64,000 nucleotides of DNA from Xiphophorus maculatus (Eukaryota > Chordata > Actinopteri > Cyprinodontiformes > Poeciliidae), in NCBI RefSeq assembly GCF_002775205.1, contig NC_036461.1:17828015-17892014 (forward strand). Reading direction: 5' to 3'. The notes under the pieces are model-generated. The model made no database searches, was not told where the DNA came from, and saw only the letters and a program-made list of their open reading frames with translations. The position numbers were made by a program, and so were the translations under genes. Position 1 is the stretch's first letter; every line of letters begins with the position of its first letter. Shown here piece after piece: positions 1 to 12,146 of the stretch.

Positions 1-3000
1 CAAATGTAAATCTGAAACGTTTATGCTAGCAAAAATAAAATGCAGTTTGCCACAAATCAAGTATGGGGCACAAGTTTTACAATTTAGATCGACGATGCTT
101 GTATTAGACCTGATCAATGCCAAACAGTGGCAGCGTCGTGCTGTGGGGGGGAAGCTTTAATCAGCATTTTTTGGAGGAAATGAATGAACCTTAAATGAGA
201 AAAATCCTGGAAGAAATCCAGTCAGAGGCTGCAAAAATAAAAATAAAAAAAGAGAGATGAGGCAGAGATTCATTGTCCAGTGGAAGGTTGCAATTTGACC
301 ACTGCACAGGACATTTGGCATCTTATTTTAAGTGCCATGGACAAAATTCCCTGTATACCAGTAATATTTTTAGCTTGTTGGAAGGCTTTTGTTATTCTTA
401 TAACAGATTCAAAAGCTCACAAAGAGTGGTGGGGACGAGACAACGAAGGAAAAGACATACTGGAGTCACATCTCAATTTATCTCAGTATTCCAGTTGGTT
501 GTTTTCTTTATCTGATGCAACTGCAGTTTGTATCAAAGCACATTGCTGCGTACGAGTGGCTCAGTCCAAGTCCAGATCTAAATCCCCTCAGAATCTGTGG
601 AAAAATGTGTGCGAATTGACGGGATGCTCCCTAACCAGCAGAATAAATCACAGTTTAACAAAAAATATGTTTTTTGGGGGGCTTTTTTTTTTTTTACGTT
701 AAATGAGTTTATAAAATCTTAAATCGTTTTCTTTTACCCAATAGCACCCATCACTTGAGGAAAGCTTTCATAAAAAGGAAATTGTTGGTCACCTAGTTCA
801 GGAAAATAACATTTTTGATTCACTTGAAATTAATTTCCAAAGCCAAGGTGAACCGTCAGAGGAAAGAATAAAATGTCCAGACGTCTCCCAGTCGATCCAC
901 AAACCGTGTTGCAAAATGTTTTACAACCACAAGTGTTTCTAGTCATCCTAAGTTGACTCTGACCAGTTACATCATTAGTGAATCACAGATTGTGACGCAT
1001 GCAGCATATTTCAGTGGCACCAGAAGACGAACCCTAATGTCCGTACTGGTCTTTGATGATGAGCGGGTTCCTCATTCAGGAGAATTGATTTCATGACAGG
1101 AAGTCCCGCCCCTCCTCTGCTCTTCTCATCTCCGAGGCCCATCTCTCCAGCAGGTCAAGCGTTGCCCTCAGCCTGGCGTTGAAGCGAAGGCCCATCCAGT
1201 GTTTGTTCAGCAGGGAGGGGGGATAAGATTAAGATAAGACGCTGATTGTTCGACACGAGTCGCAGGAGGCTACATGCTGCGTGACCGGACAAATTTAAGC
1301 CGCGTTTGTTTAAAGAAAAAGAAAAAAAAAAAAAAAACGCACACAGGGATCAACCGGCACCAAGCGCATTTAGCCACACAGCGAATGAGGAAGTGGACAT
1401 CGACTGTGAGCTGAATCCAGATCAGAGTTCCTGTTGTCTGTTTCTATCTGCTCTGTTATTCCAGAAGGCCTGGTTTTGTTTCCTTCCTATGGGACGTGTT
1501 CTGGACCGAGGAGCGGGCCGCGCCGACGCCTGGAACCTCAGAGTGCGTCAGAGAGTTTATTGCCGATATTTTTACAAAACCCACACGTTGGTTCAGTTCA
1601 AATTGGATCAACAGGATCTAACTAGTCCACTTCAGGAAAAGATCTCAAAATAAATTTGCATCTCAAAGTGACTAAGCACCGTGAAGAGTTTAACAAACCA
1701 AACACTAACTCCAAGCCGCAGCACAGGGAAGCACGGTGGGCTACGCGTCATGCTGATGGCCTGACCGACACATACCAGAGAACCTGGATAAAAATGAAGC
1801 ATTTTTCACTTCATGCAGAAAATGTTTCAAACAGCCTAAAGTGAATTCTTCCTCCATTTCTGCAGCCTGATAAATGATTTTGGCCTAATTCTTTGTCTTG
1901 GAATGGTTCTCATGCAATCCGTCTTAAATAAAAATGTAAAAAAAAAAAACAACAACAAAAAACAACACCACGTTTTGCTCACAGCTGTAGAAAGAGTTTT
2001 AGGCTTGTACCAGCTTTTCTCATCCCGATGTGACATTTTCCACGCTGCTGTCAAGTTTTAGTTCCTGCGTGAGCCGTTAGCGCTCCGAACAAACAATGGG
2101 TTCGTCTCACAACGTTTCCACCCAGGAGGAGGAACACACTCGTGGTTTTTGCTGACTTTCTGTCCTCTGATATGAAATGTCAACCGGACAGATTTAAAAA
2201 AAAAAAAAAAAAAGGAAGAAAAAAAGAGGGGGAGGAAGAAGAGGGGAAAAGTATTGTTTCACACTTTTACAGTCCTGTCAGGTTAAAAAAAAAAGAAAGA
2301 AAAAAGACCCTGAATCTACCCTGAGAAAATAAACATGATGGAATTTGGGATCAGACGCAAGTATAACTTCCCCTTGACCTATGACCCTGCAGGAAGGGGG
2401 AAGTGTTCCTGTTATTCTGCTCAAAATGAGCGGCCATCACTACAGACCCGTAAGAGCTGAATAACTGAGATATTTGCCAAAAAGCAGAACCAAAAACGGG
2501 GAAAGGTAAGGAACGTTTGAAGTCTGCGAGCCGACTGCACATCCTCCTGGGAGATGTTTAGGAAAACAAATATTTAACTTGTACAGATCTTTCTGTTTAT
2601 GAGTGACTTTTTTTTTCAGTTCGCGTTGCGTTTCTCCTGAACCGCATTCCCATGAAATGAGCTCAGGAAGAGCGGCACGATAGCAACACTGTGTCCACTT
2701 CGGCTGCTTTCCGTCAGCGCGGCTCGGTCAAAATCCCATCCGTCTGCAACGTTCATCGTCGTCCAAGAACTCTCTGGACAGCTGCTGCAATCAAGACGAG
2801 TGTTGTTGCAGAAAAAGAGCATCGCGTCCTGTCAGGACGGGCGTTTTTCCTGGGAAAAATAAAAAGAAACAGACAGCTTTGTGTTTCAAAGGAAGGCAAA
2901 TAACTGATTTTTACGAGACTGGAGAAGGCCACAAAGGGTGCTTTTATCAAGTGTAGCCAGCGCAAGGCGCACCGTTCCCTCTCCACCCCCGTCGTTTCCA

Positions 3001-5887
3001 GTCTTTGTGTTAAGATAACCCGACTGCTGCTGGCTCGAGCTTTACTGATACGAAAAATGTATTAAAATCTGATGCAATGCTTGGAAGGGACTCAACAATA
3101 ACCTTGAGGTTTAACTACGTCAATAAAGCTGTGAGTCAACGCAGAAAGCCACGGCTCAATGCACTTGGTGCTTGTTTGCTTTAAGCCTTACAGCATATTT
3201 ACCACATGCTTTACATTTCTCAACTGTTCACGTTCCGAGAGGATTTATCACGGTTTGACCAAAGGAAATAATAATTACCGTGCGGCTTGATTTAAGCTAG
3301 AAGACGTGAAAACTTTAAAAATATAAACTATCGCAACTTGTACAAGTAGTGATGGACAAATACTTTTATTTTATGATCCTGATAAACACTAGTGGATCTT
3401 TAGGTTGCTGCTGCTGCCGTTTAAACAATGTGTTGGTTTTATGGAAGCATCAGTAATTATAAATTATCATTATGAACATTTGAAAATGTGACAAAAGGCA
3501 GCTGAATTGTCAAATTCAAAACAGACGAGTTTTGTTTTCAGAGCAGTATTTTCTCTGAAAACAAGAGATTTGTTGCTAAAAATTATGTTCAAATATTATT
3601 TTGATAAACATCAAAGTATTGTGTCTAACAAAATATAAGTGTGCCAACTGTACTCAAAAGAATGGAGCAGAATTTTAGCAATACTTTGGGTTAAATAATG
3701 GCTTTTCCACAAATATAACAAAGTTTTTACTAATTGGAGTTCTTTTTTGTTTTTTTTTATTAAGAATTTGTAATTGTAGAAGAACTGACGATGTGCTGAT
3801 ACTTTATATATCGTCTTCAGCTTCAAGAAATGATTTAAAATCACACAGTTCAGGTTTCAGCGTTTAAAATATTTAATGTTTCACACAACTACAGTAAGCA
3901 TAACCTACTGAAATGTTAATGTTAATTTAGTTAGCAGCTAATAGTTGGCGAGTGGGGATTTTCTCTCAGTGTTCACGCATCGTTTACATCACATTCTCAA
4001 GATTTCTCTTTCTACTGGGGACCCAAATTGCTGCTACATCAACAATCTAAAAAATAAATAAGAAATCTGTGACTTTTTCAGTGCTTTGGTAACCAAAAAA
4101 GTGTAGCTTGTCCAGCTTGACGTGGAGTCTTTATTAACCAACTTTATTGAAAAACAAAAAAAACTGCAGGAATACGTCTTGTTTCACTTTAAGATACAGT
4201 TTGTCAGACTTGAAGGATCAGCCTTCAAATCAAACCTCATGATTAACGCAGGAGCGTCCGCCTACCGACTCCTGCATGGTTTAGATTCAGTCCCTCAAGA
4301 CTTTTGACGAGAGCAACAACTGAGCTTCATGAAAAAGATTTTCGCTTCACAGAAAATTTCCAAAATCATCACCACAAGATTTGTATCCAGCAAGCTGCTT
4401 CACTTTCAGCTGACACAGCCGTGTCTAAGGGAAACTGCTGAAATTGCGTCCAACAGAGTAAAAATTAGCTAAACTTCAGAAACGGATGTTAATCAATGTT
4501 TAACCACTATACATGGGATCTGGGTCAGTTTACTGTATTCCTTTTTGCACCGTCTATGTAGTTATTTACTATAATTAGTTTATTTCTCTGCACTTTTTTT
4601 TTTTTTTTTTACGAGAATCAACATTCGATTGTACTAAAAGAAGCCAGATACTGAAAGAATTGCACTTTTCCTTTCAAAAGGCACAAACATTGGAAAACTA
4701 AAAAATAAATTCATCCAACCATCAACTGCCACTCTGTAATTTGCACCATGTTCATGGATGTGAGACTCTGACCATTTCTGCAACAAAAGAAACTGAAACA
4801 GCCCCCCTCTGATGAAACCGCTACATAATAAATACATCGGCACAGGAAAGTGTGTGAGCGGCGCCGTCGCACAGGAATGTCGGGCAGCCAGAGTCAACCG
4901 TCTGCAATCGACTCTGATGTGGCAGAAACCGACACCAACGCTGCGTCTCCATTAATCGGACCAACAGCAGCAACATCTGTCAGTACCTTCAAATGGAGCA
5001 TAAATTATGTTTTCAACAAATTGTCAACGCTGTATGCGGACGACTGCCATTAAACGCCACAGGAGTTTTAGGTCGTTTTTGTCATGCCTCAGAACAAAAG
5101 TACATGCAATTAGCATTTTCAGTTCCTCATTACAGATTTTCCCCGTCCAGTTGAATGATTTTAATTGCCTACTTGCAAAAGAAAAATTGTGTTTATCAGT
5201 TAGATTTTAGGGAGGCTCTGTTTCTGTTCAGCAGACCCGTATCGAGCTTCAGGACCAAAATAAACCAGCCGAGCTACGACAGTGACAGCAATCGATACTT
5301 ATTTCTGGTTCTGTGGGGTCTAAACTGCAGATACTAACTTTGAATTGCAACATATAAGAGAAAGGAAAGTGTAATTTGACAAAAGTAGGTTTGAATCCAA
5401 CAGAAAATCCAAGATTATCCCAGGTCTATGTGAACAAACGATTTGTGATGCGTGTGCATAAGGAGGCACGCTTTGACGGGATTGAATTACTGTAATCTGA
5501 TTTTAATATCTGTCGGATTTGACAAATTCCCAGTCAGGAAGGAAAAAAAACGACCAGAATCCCCTGTAAAGTTTGACTTGAAACAGAAAGTTTGAGCTTG
5601 CAGAGCAGCTTTTAGGTTTGGCTTTTTGGTTACGTCATGTGGTGAAAGTCACTGGTGTGACAATCCAACTACACATCTGCAAAACTAAACACTTAAGATC
5701 TACATCACAACGAAGGGCAGCACACGCAGCGCTGCAAAATACATTTATATAAACATGTTTTTGTATCTGGAAGAAAAATACATGGCTAGTTTTATCCCAG
5801 TCGTTAACAATCTCACCGTTTTCCAACTTTTAACTGGAAATTATGCCATTTTACCAACTGGAAGTTTTGAGTGCAGACATTTTATGC

Positions 5888-6458
5888 CAGGGCGTCAAAC
5901 TCATTTTCGTTTTGGGCCAAATCAAGATCATGAATGCGCTTAAAGGGCCGGTTGTGCCAGAATGTATTGATAAAACCTGATCACAAACTGTTAAAATATC
6001 AATGATTTCTTAAAATTAAATAGTATTATTGAACATCTTTTCAGTCCCTCCAGTGATTGTGATTTTTGGCAATAAAAATCTATGTGCTTGTGGTACTAAT
6101 TTGGAAATATTTACGCTTATTTATTTATTACTTGCTGTATAGATCATAGATTATGATCAATTAAGGCTGAGGCAGCTGTTTAGTACAAGAAAGAAAGCTT
6201 TTGACAATTTGATAAAAATCTGCAATAAACTCCCAATTATGTATTAGAGCAAAAAGGTTTGAGGATTTGTAGATTTTGCGTGAATTTCCACAATAATTCT
6301 CAAGAATCTGGAGGGACTGATTTATAGAATTTGGCAGTAAACAGATAAAAACTGCATTGATTTGATCAATACAATAGTTAAACACACTTAAAATCTAGAG
6401 GGCCGCATAAAAAGCTGTGGCGGGCCGGATTTGGCCCACGGGCCTCGAGTTGGACACA
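5888..6458. mobile_element. hAT-like non-autonomous element (GTCAAACTC family)
   Basis: The left end reads CAGGGCGTCAAACTC and the right end reads GAGTTGGACACA, which are imperfect terminal inverted repeats. Inside each end are complementary GGCC-rich blocks (near 5921 and near 6421-6443). The eight bases before the left end and after the right end are similar (attttatg and attttaag), consistent with a decayed 8-bp target duplication. This end type is widespread in fish genomes. There is no transposase inside, so it is non-autonomous. Confidence 0.7.
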
Positions 6459-6759
6459 TTTTAAGCCATAACAGGTCTCACCATGAAGCCATCGCTGAAG
6501 TCATTCACATTTCTCATCATTTCAATACTTTCTAATTGTTGTCATGGTGATTACTTCAGTGCCTTTCATTAGGAGCACATAAAAACCCTAAAATGTTCTT
6601 AATGTAGGCCGTTTAAATGTTTAAAGCAATCCTAAAAGGAGAAAGAAAACAAAATTATATACATGCATCTCTTAAAAACACTGCTGTGTGTCTGCTCAGA
6701 GTGACGTTTAAACGAGTGTGTGTGAATGAGTCGGCAGCCGTGTTATGCACACTTGTGAC

Positions 6760-8010
6760 TAGGCCTGTCGCGATAAACGATAAATCAATTAATCGTACGA
6801 TAAATTAAAACTATCGACGTCATTTTAATTATCGGCATTATCGTCTCTTCCGGCCTTTTTCTCTTTTTGTTAATGACACCGAATGAAAAAAGGCTCAACT
6901 CCGGTGCTCTCCACCGACTCCTCCCTTCCTCATTTCCTTAGTGTAAAGCCCAGCGCACACGACACGATCTTAGAGCTGTCGGCCGATTGTCGGCTCATTT
7001 TCAAAACCTGACAGACCAAACATTAGCCGACAGAAATCCTAGGTTTAACGGTTCGATCGGGTTCGGTCCTGCCGTGTGGTGTCCAACAATGGGCACAAAA
7101 TAATGGCTACAAGTCCAGTGAACTAATTTTAAAACCAGGCATTAATCAATGCTTTACTACAATCTACCTGCAATGCATGTGGCTAGTGTCAGCGTCAAGT
7201 CCTGACTGAATGAAAATCATTATAACCTATTTATGTCACGTTAACAAGGAACAGCTGAAATTGCGGTAGCAATTTCGCTCCAACTCCTCCTCTTGTCATT
7301 TCTATATTCTTTGCATGTTGAATAAACATTAATGTTGTTTCCTCATATCATCTCCGATGTCCGCTGGACTTCGGGTTGCGCCGTGTCAGCTGTTTGGGAT
7401 TCCCCGACGTAATTTCCCCTCAGAAAACACTAAGGAGAATCCACGCTTTCTGATTGGCTACCTGTCACATTCAACAGGCTGCGTTAAGATCCCAGTGGGG
7501 ATAAACCCCTGATTTAGATCGGAGCGGCAACGACGATCTACCAAGACCAACGTTTTAAGATTGTTGTAAGGGGAAAAATAGAAGCAAAAAATAGTATAGT
7601 GTGAATTATTGCATCAGGTAGTCGATGTGCCCATCTTCTCTATTTAAATCTAATTATTACTGAAGGGCAACATAATATACACACTTCATAATCTGCACTC
7701 TTTTGGTTGAATGCAGTATTTATTTCCACTTTGGCTTTATGTTTAGTTTTTTTTCCATTACATTTTTTGTTAATGGAGACTGAGAATCCATTTTATTTTT
7801 GTTTTTGGTTGTTTTGTTTATTTTGTTTATCAGTTCCAGTGTTTAGTGTTCTTTTGAAAATAAAGTGTATCTATCTTTGACAGGAAATCGCATGCATTAT
7901 TACGTCATTTCCATTAAATCAGTGTAAAAAGATCTTCAAACAATATTATCGTATATCGCAATAATTTTTGAGACAATCGTTCAGCAAAATTTGCTATCGT
8001 GACAGGCCTA
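6760..8010. mobile_element. hAT-like non-autonomous element with ends TAGGCCTGTC / GACAGGCCTA
   Basis: The left terminus is TAGGCCTGTCGCGATA. The right terminus, read in reverse complement, is TAGGCCTGTCACGATA, so the inverted repeats match except at one base. Sub-terminal sequence is rich in ATCG/CGAT motifs on both sides. Flanking octamers are cttgtgac and cttgtaca, a partly decayed target duplication. No transposase frame is present. A second repeat (about 6950-7560) appears to be inserted inside, which would explain the length. Confidence 0.75.
6950..7560 (+). repeat. Dispersed repeat family A, copy 1 (nested inside the hAT-like element)
   Basis: This block is similar, in inverted orientation, to 35350-35945. 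Shared landmarks include a stretch with GGAATCCCAAACAGCTGAC in reverse complement (copy 1 near 7389-7407, copy 2 near 35485-35503), a GGTAGCCAATCAGAAA block, and a CGGCCGACAAT block. It sits within the larger 6760-8010 element. No coding capacity is seen. Exact ends are not resolved by eye, and it is likely a non-autonomous DNA transposon. Confidence 0.6.
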
Positions 8011-8352
8011 CTTGTACATCTTGCTGTGTGTACAGTTTGTGATGGTTCTGCATGCAATGGCGACAGGTCAGAGCCACAGGGTGGAGGTTTGTGTGCAGAA
8101 CGGAAGAGGAAGGAGTAAAAACACCGAAACATATTTGTCAGCTTCTTGCCTAAAAAAAGATAGACTTTCACATTTAAAAAAAAAAAGAAAAAAGTTCAAA
8201 CTTTGGGAAATTTACTCAGAAAACATGATGCACTGAATAATCAGGTTTTAAAATGACTTCAGAGGTCATTGCTCTGTTGCGGTAAAATTTGTACTAACCT
8301 AAACTGTCAGTCAAACAAAATAATTGTTTTGCATCGTTCTGTTTTTTTTATT

Positions 8353-8391
8353 TTTATGCAGAAGTTATGTTAAACATAACTTCTGCATAAA
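8353..8391. repeat. 39-bp perfect palindrome (19-bp arms, 1-nt centre)
   Basis: The arms 8353-8371 and 8373-8391 are exact reverse complements around a single A at 8372. The core reads GCAGAAGTTATGTT on the left arm. No larger element boundary is obvious around it. It could form a hairpin or cruciform, or be a relic of an inverted insertion. Confidence 0.9.
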
Positions 8392-9552
8392 GTCTACTGC
8401 AAATAGATAAATCTTTGACTTGACTCTTTAGCAACAACCTGGAACTCGGCATCTATACAGGTTAAACTATGACAATTATTTTACAACAAAAACACATCCA
8501 AACTCTTCAACATAAAACTTGGGCACAAATCATTATTATATGCTTTGTATTTATTTCACTGAAAAAAAGAATGACTCACATAAACACTCAAGATCTTTAA
8601 ATGCATAAAGCTAAAAAATGACCCACACGATAAGTGCGTAAAACGACCGTAATTGTGCTTTCCATAGCTAGTCCAACCTGTTTTTCTTACAAACAAGATG
8701 ACAAGCTGAAGAGTCATGTTACAAGGATAAAGTCACTTTTAACTAAACTGTTGCAGGAGTTTTTCTGCTTGTATTTCTAACTGGTGTAGTTAAAAAGTGG
8801 CGACATATCTACCTTTCCATTAAGCTGCATATGATGTGATGGGGGAAAAAAAATCTGCCAAAATATTATGCAAATAATATTCAAATTTAGTGAGAAACCA
8901 ATACAGAAGTCCAACACTTTGTATCAATAAATGTGGATAAAAATTTTTTTTTAAAAACTCAGGAATTTAGGAAGAGTTCATCAGGAGAGAAATTTGGCAA
9001 TTTTATCATCTGTGTTTTGTCAGAAGATTTAAAGCGTCAGAGTAATCAACAACACACGGAGCGAGACTGAAGATCAAGAGAATATCCTTTCCTTTTTTAT
9101 AATTACTAGATTAAACATGAAACAGAAAGGCGTAAGGATGTTTGCAACATTTCTGCTGTCAGTTCATCCGCCAGTGACAAAGATTTAATCATAAATGGTT
9201 ACAAGTAAAAAAAAAAAAAAGAACAGAGAAATCCAGGACATTTAGGAAGCTGTGTGAACTTGTCAGATGGGAAAACTCGCCTTCACAACTCTTCCTCATC
9301 ACAACAATGACTCACCTCCGATTTCACAACAAGGTGCTACGCCAATCAGGCAGATCATTACGACCGCTTGTCTAAAAACGAGTTGGTACCCCATTTTGGT
9401 TGAGGTACCTACCGACCCCATGAGACCCCTGAAGGTGTTCTGGTGTTTCAGTCACCGACATGTTGGCAGAGGACTCTTCAACTCAGTTTGGGTCCCGAAA
9501 AACGTAAACAAATCCTAATAATTATCCGTATAAGCATGAAGGAGTCGTCATG

Positions 9553-9771
9553 GATGACTGTTGTCATGAAGTGTCATTCGGTAAATTGTGACAAGTAATG
9601 CAAAGTTGACAATTTTATTGCAAGTTTTAATGGAACTTTGTATTAAAATGCTCATTATTGTCTACATAATGCAAAGTTTACACTTTTAATAAACTTTTCA
9701 AGCAACTTTTAGTACAACGTTGCATTAAAAGTGTCATTACTTACCGAATGACGCTTCAGAACAACAGTCGT
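9553..9771. mobile_element. Fold-back (MITE-like) element
   Basis: Arms of about 31 bases at 9553-9584 and 9741-9771 are inverted complements with a few mismatches; a shared core is GTGTCATTCGGTAA against TTACCGAATGACGC. The interior repeats short motifs such as TAATGCAAAGTT and TGCATTAAAA in both orientations. No protein is encoded. The structure fits a short non-autonomous inverted-repeat element. Confidence 0.6.
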
Positions 9772-11217
9772 AAACATTTATGAAGAGTCATTCATGTCAT
9801 GTTTGTGACAGTCTCGTGTCATATGAGACTTCAAATAAAGTGTTACCGAATTTAATAATGAATTTATCACCAATTTACCTTCCGAAACAATTTGATGCTG
9901 TATTAAGACAACAAGCTCACCAAATAAACAATTAGCTAGAGAGCCTCAGTGCATAGCGCTATTTATCGCCATCCAATCTGTTATTTGTGATATTGATATT
10001 GTGTGAAGTGATATATCCTATCCAGCCAGAGTGTTAATGCAGAAGAGACAGAAGTTATTGGCTTTGTTTGCAAAATGTTCTAAATCAGGGCTCAGTTTGA
10101 CTACAAGACTCAAGACTTAGCATTCAAACCTCATCAAGAACTAAGAGCTGAATTTCAAACAACCACAGGAGGTCTAGCAATAAACCTGACTGCACCGGCT
10201 CCCTGTTAGTCAAATGATCAATTTTAAAGTCTTGTTGATGGTCTTAGGCATGAACACGTCTGATTCACTCAGAGCTCCTGGTCAGGTAAGGACCAGGCAG
10301 AAGACGAGGCAGAGTTTCATATCTGCCTGAAAACCTGAGATGAACAAAAACTGCTGGCTCGCTTAAATGTTTCGATTTACTGCAGCGTTTCTATAAAAAG
10401 GTCATTTCTGTCATGTCATATGTTTATTTGCTTATATTTGATCGTTTTGTTTCTCTTTTGTGATGAACTCTCAGTGTTTTTATGCTTTTACTAAACGTGT
10501 AAAATCATTCAGCTAAACTTCTTCGTATTTTATCTGTGAAGGACTTCATATTACCCTGTGTATGAACGAATTGCCTTGCCATGATCGGTGTTATTCACCC
10601 AATCTGGCAGTGGTCATAACATTACGCCTGATCACTCAGATTAGAATGACTCAGACCGTCTTTATTGAGTAACTCAGTAAAAAGCCGTTTTTAATCAAGA
10701 CTTCCTCCTACAAACAGAAGAGCATTTACAGCAGAGTCTGCAGTCATTATCATTCCTCCATGTCACTCAGCAGAAGCATCCGCAAGTGGAGGCAAACATG
10801 CAAAGGCCACACATAAATCCTGTAATCTTCCAGCAGGAACTCTCTGCTTTTTGTGACCCCCCAACCCCAACAAGCAGCTGCAGAAAATCAAGCGAAGCGA
10901 GAATCCGATACCAGGGGTCATCACCAACGCTCGGCGGGATCGCGGTGTCAGAAACGCGTCCAGCGTGACGCAAACAACCGAAACAATAATGACACAGATA
11001 ACCTCAATTTCCCTATGGGATTAATAAAGTTTAACCTAGCCTAACCTAAACAGCTGGAAGATAAGCCACTGATGGCTTTGTGTGAAAGCCAGGGAGCAGA
11101 GCAAGTTGCGGCGCGTCGCTTTGTTGCCTTTTGCACGACTCACTCCTGCACACAAGCTGAGCCCACCCTGAGCAACATGCATGAGCGGCCACCTTTGGGT
11201 CTCTGTGAGGATGCGGT

Positions 11218-11540
11218 TTGACAAGCTGTACCCCCCCCCGCTTCACACACACACACACGTTTGTGCAGCTATCTTTGCGGGGACTTTTCATTGACTTCCA
11301 TTCATTTCTACAGCCTAAACCTTACCCTAACCCTAGCCATTGCATACCTAACCCTAACCAAAACTCAATTCACACCTTAGTCCTAAATCTGACCCCTGAC
11401 CCAAAAACAGGGTTTCCCCTTGTAGGGACCAGGCTTCGGTCCCCAGAAGGAGCAGTGGGTCCCCGCAATGTAGTATATGTCAGGAAAATGGTCCCCACAA
11501 GGTATTAGAAACAAACAAACGCGCACACACACACACACTC
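11218..11540. repeat. Teleost interspersed repeat with GGGGAC blocks, flanked by CA microsatellites
   Basis: The segment contains TTTGCGGGGACTTTTCATTG, several CCTAACCCTAACC-like runs around 11315-11360, and repeated GGTCCCCA/GGGGACC motifs near 11425-11495, bracketed by CA repeats (about 11245-11260 and 11523-11539). This layout recurs in fish genomes as an interspersed repeat. The translated frame here is not considered a gene. Confidence 0.6.
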
Positions 11541-11857
11541 CCACCCCTCCTGAATGGGACCTTTAAAGTTAGGAAAAAACTTTGTTTTAACAAAGACCTT
11601 TCCATGTCGGATAGATGGACTCACACGGTTATACAATAACACACATAATCTGTGGTTTCCAAAACAGGATCTTAACCATCAGGAAGAATCAGCAACAGAT
11701 ATTTTTGTTCTTCCTGATTGTTTTAAAGCCACTAACACGACTTGTACGTAAAAATTTGTCATCCACTTATTTAGCGACTGTGTCAGGAATCGTTATTTAA
11801 TCAAGATAAACATTTATCCTGCCTATGTGCATCAGGTCACATCACATAAGGCAACTG

Positions 11858-12146
11858 CAAGGTTTCCCCCAGTAAACTTGCTGAACAGTCATTCATCCAG
11901 CAGCCGGCCATGTTTATGAGTTAAAAATGTTTAAAGTTGACAGGAAATTTGAAAATACCACTTGATAATTATGTATTATTGGCAGGGGGTTAGGGTTAAG
12001 ATTAATATCTGAACACCAACTATAAAGTCTTAAAAAATGCAAACATTTAAAAAAATAATTTATAAATAAGCAATGCTAAGCCTGATGGGGGCACAAGTAA
12101 AGCCTGGAGGCCCACCAGGCTTATATTACACTGGGAGAAACCCTGC
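11858..12146. mobile_element. hAT-like element with GGTTTCCC / GGGAAACC-type ends, copy 1
   Basis: The left end reads CAAGGTTTCCCCCAGTAAAC and the right end reads CTGGGAGAAACCCTG, forming inverted termini. The hexamer caactg flanks both ends. The interior resembles 23450-23735, sharing AAAGTCTTAAAAAA and GCTTAGCCTG-like stretches and a GGCCCACCAGGCTTATA block near the right end. It is non-autonomous and non-coding. Confidence 0.65.

Noticed and set aside
280-702. 140-residue open frame near the left edge
   Set aside because: No recognisable domain, no splice context, and two overlapping frames of similar quality in the same interval.
11315-11360. Runs of CCTAACCCTAACC suggesting an interstitial telomere
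   Set aside because: The runs are short and interrupted, and they sit inside a known type of interspersed repeat with GGGGACC blocks.
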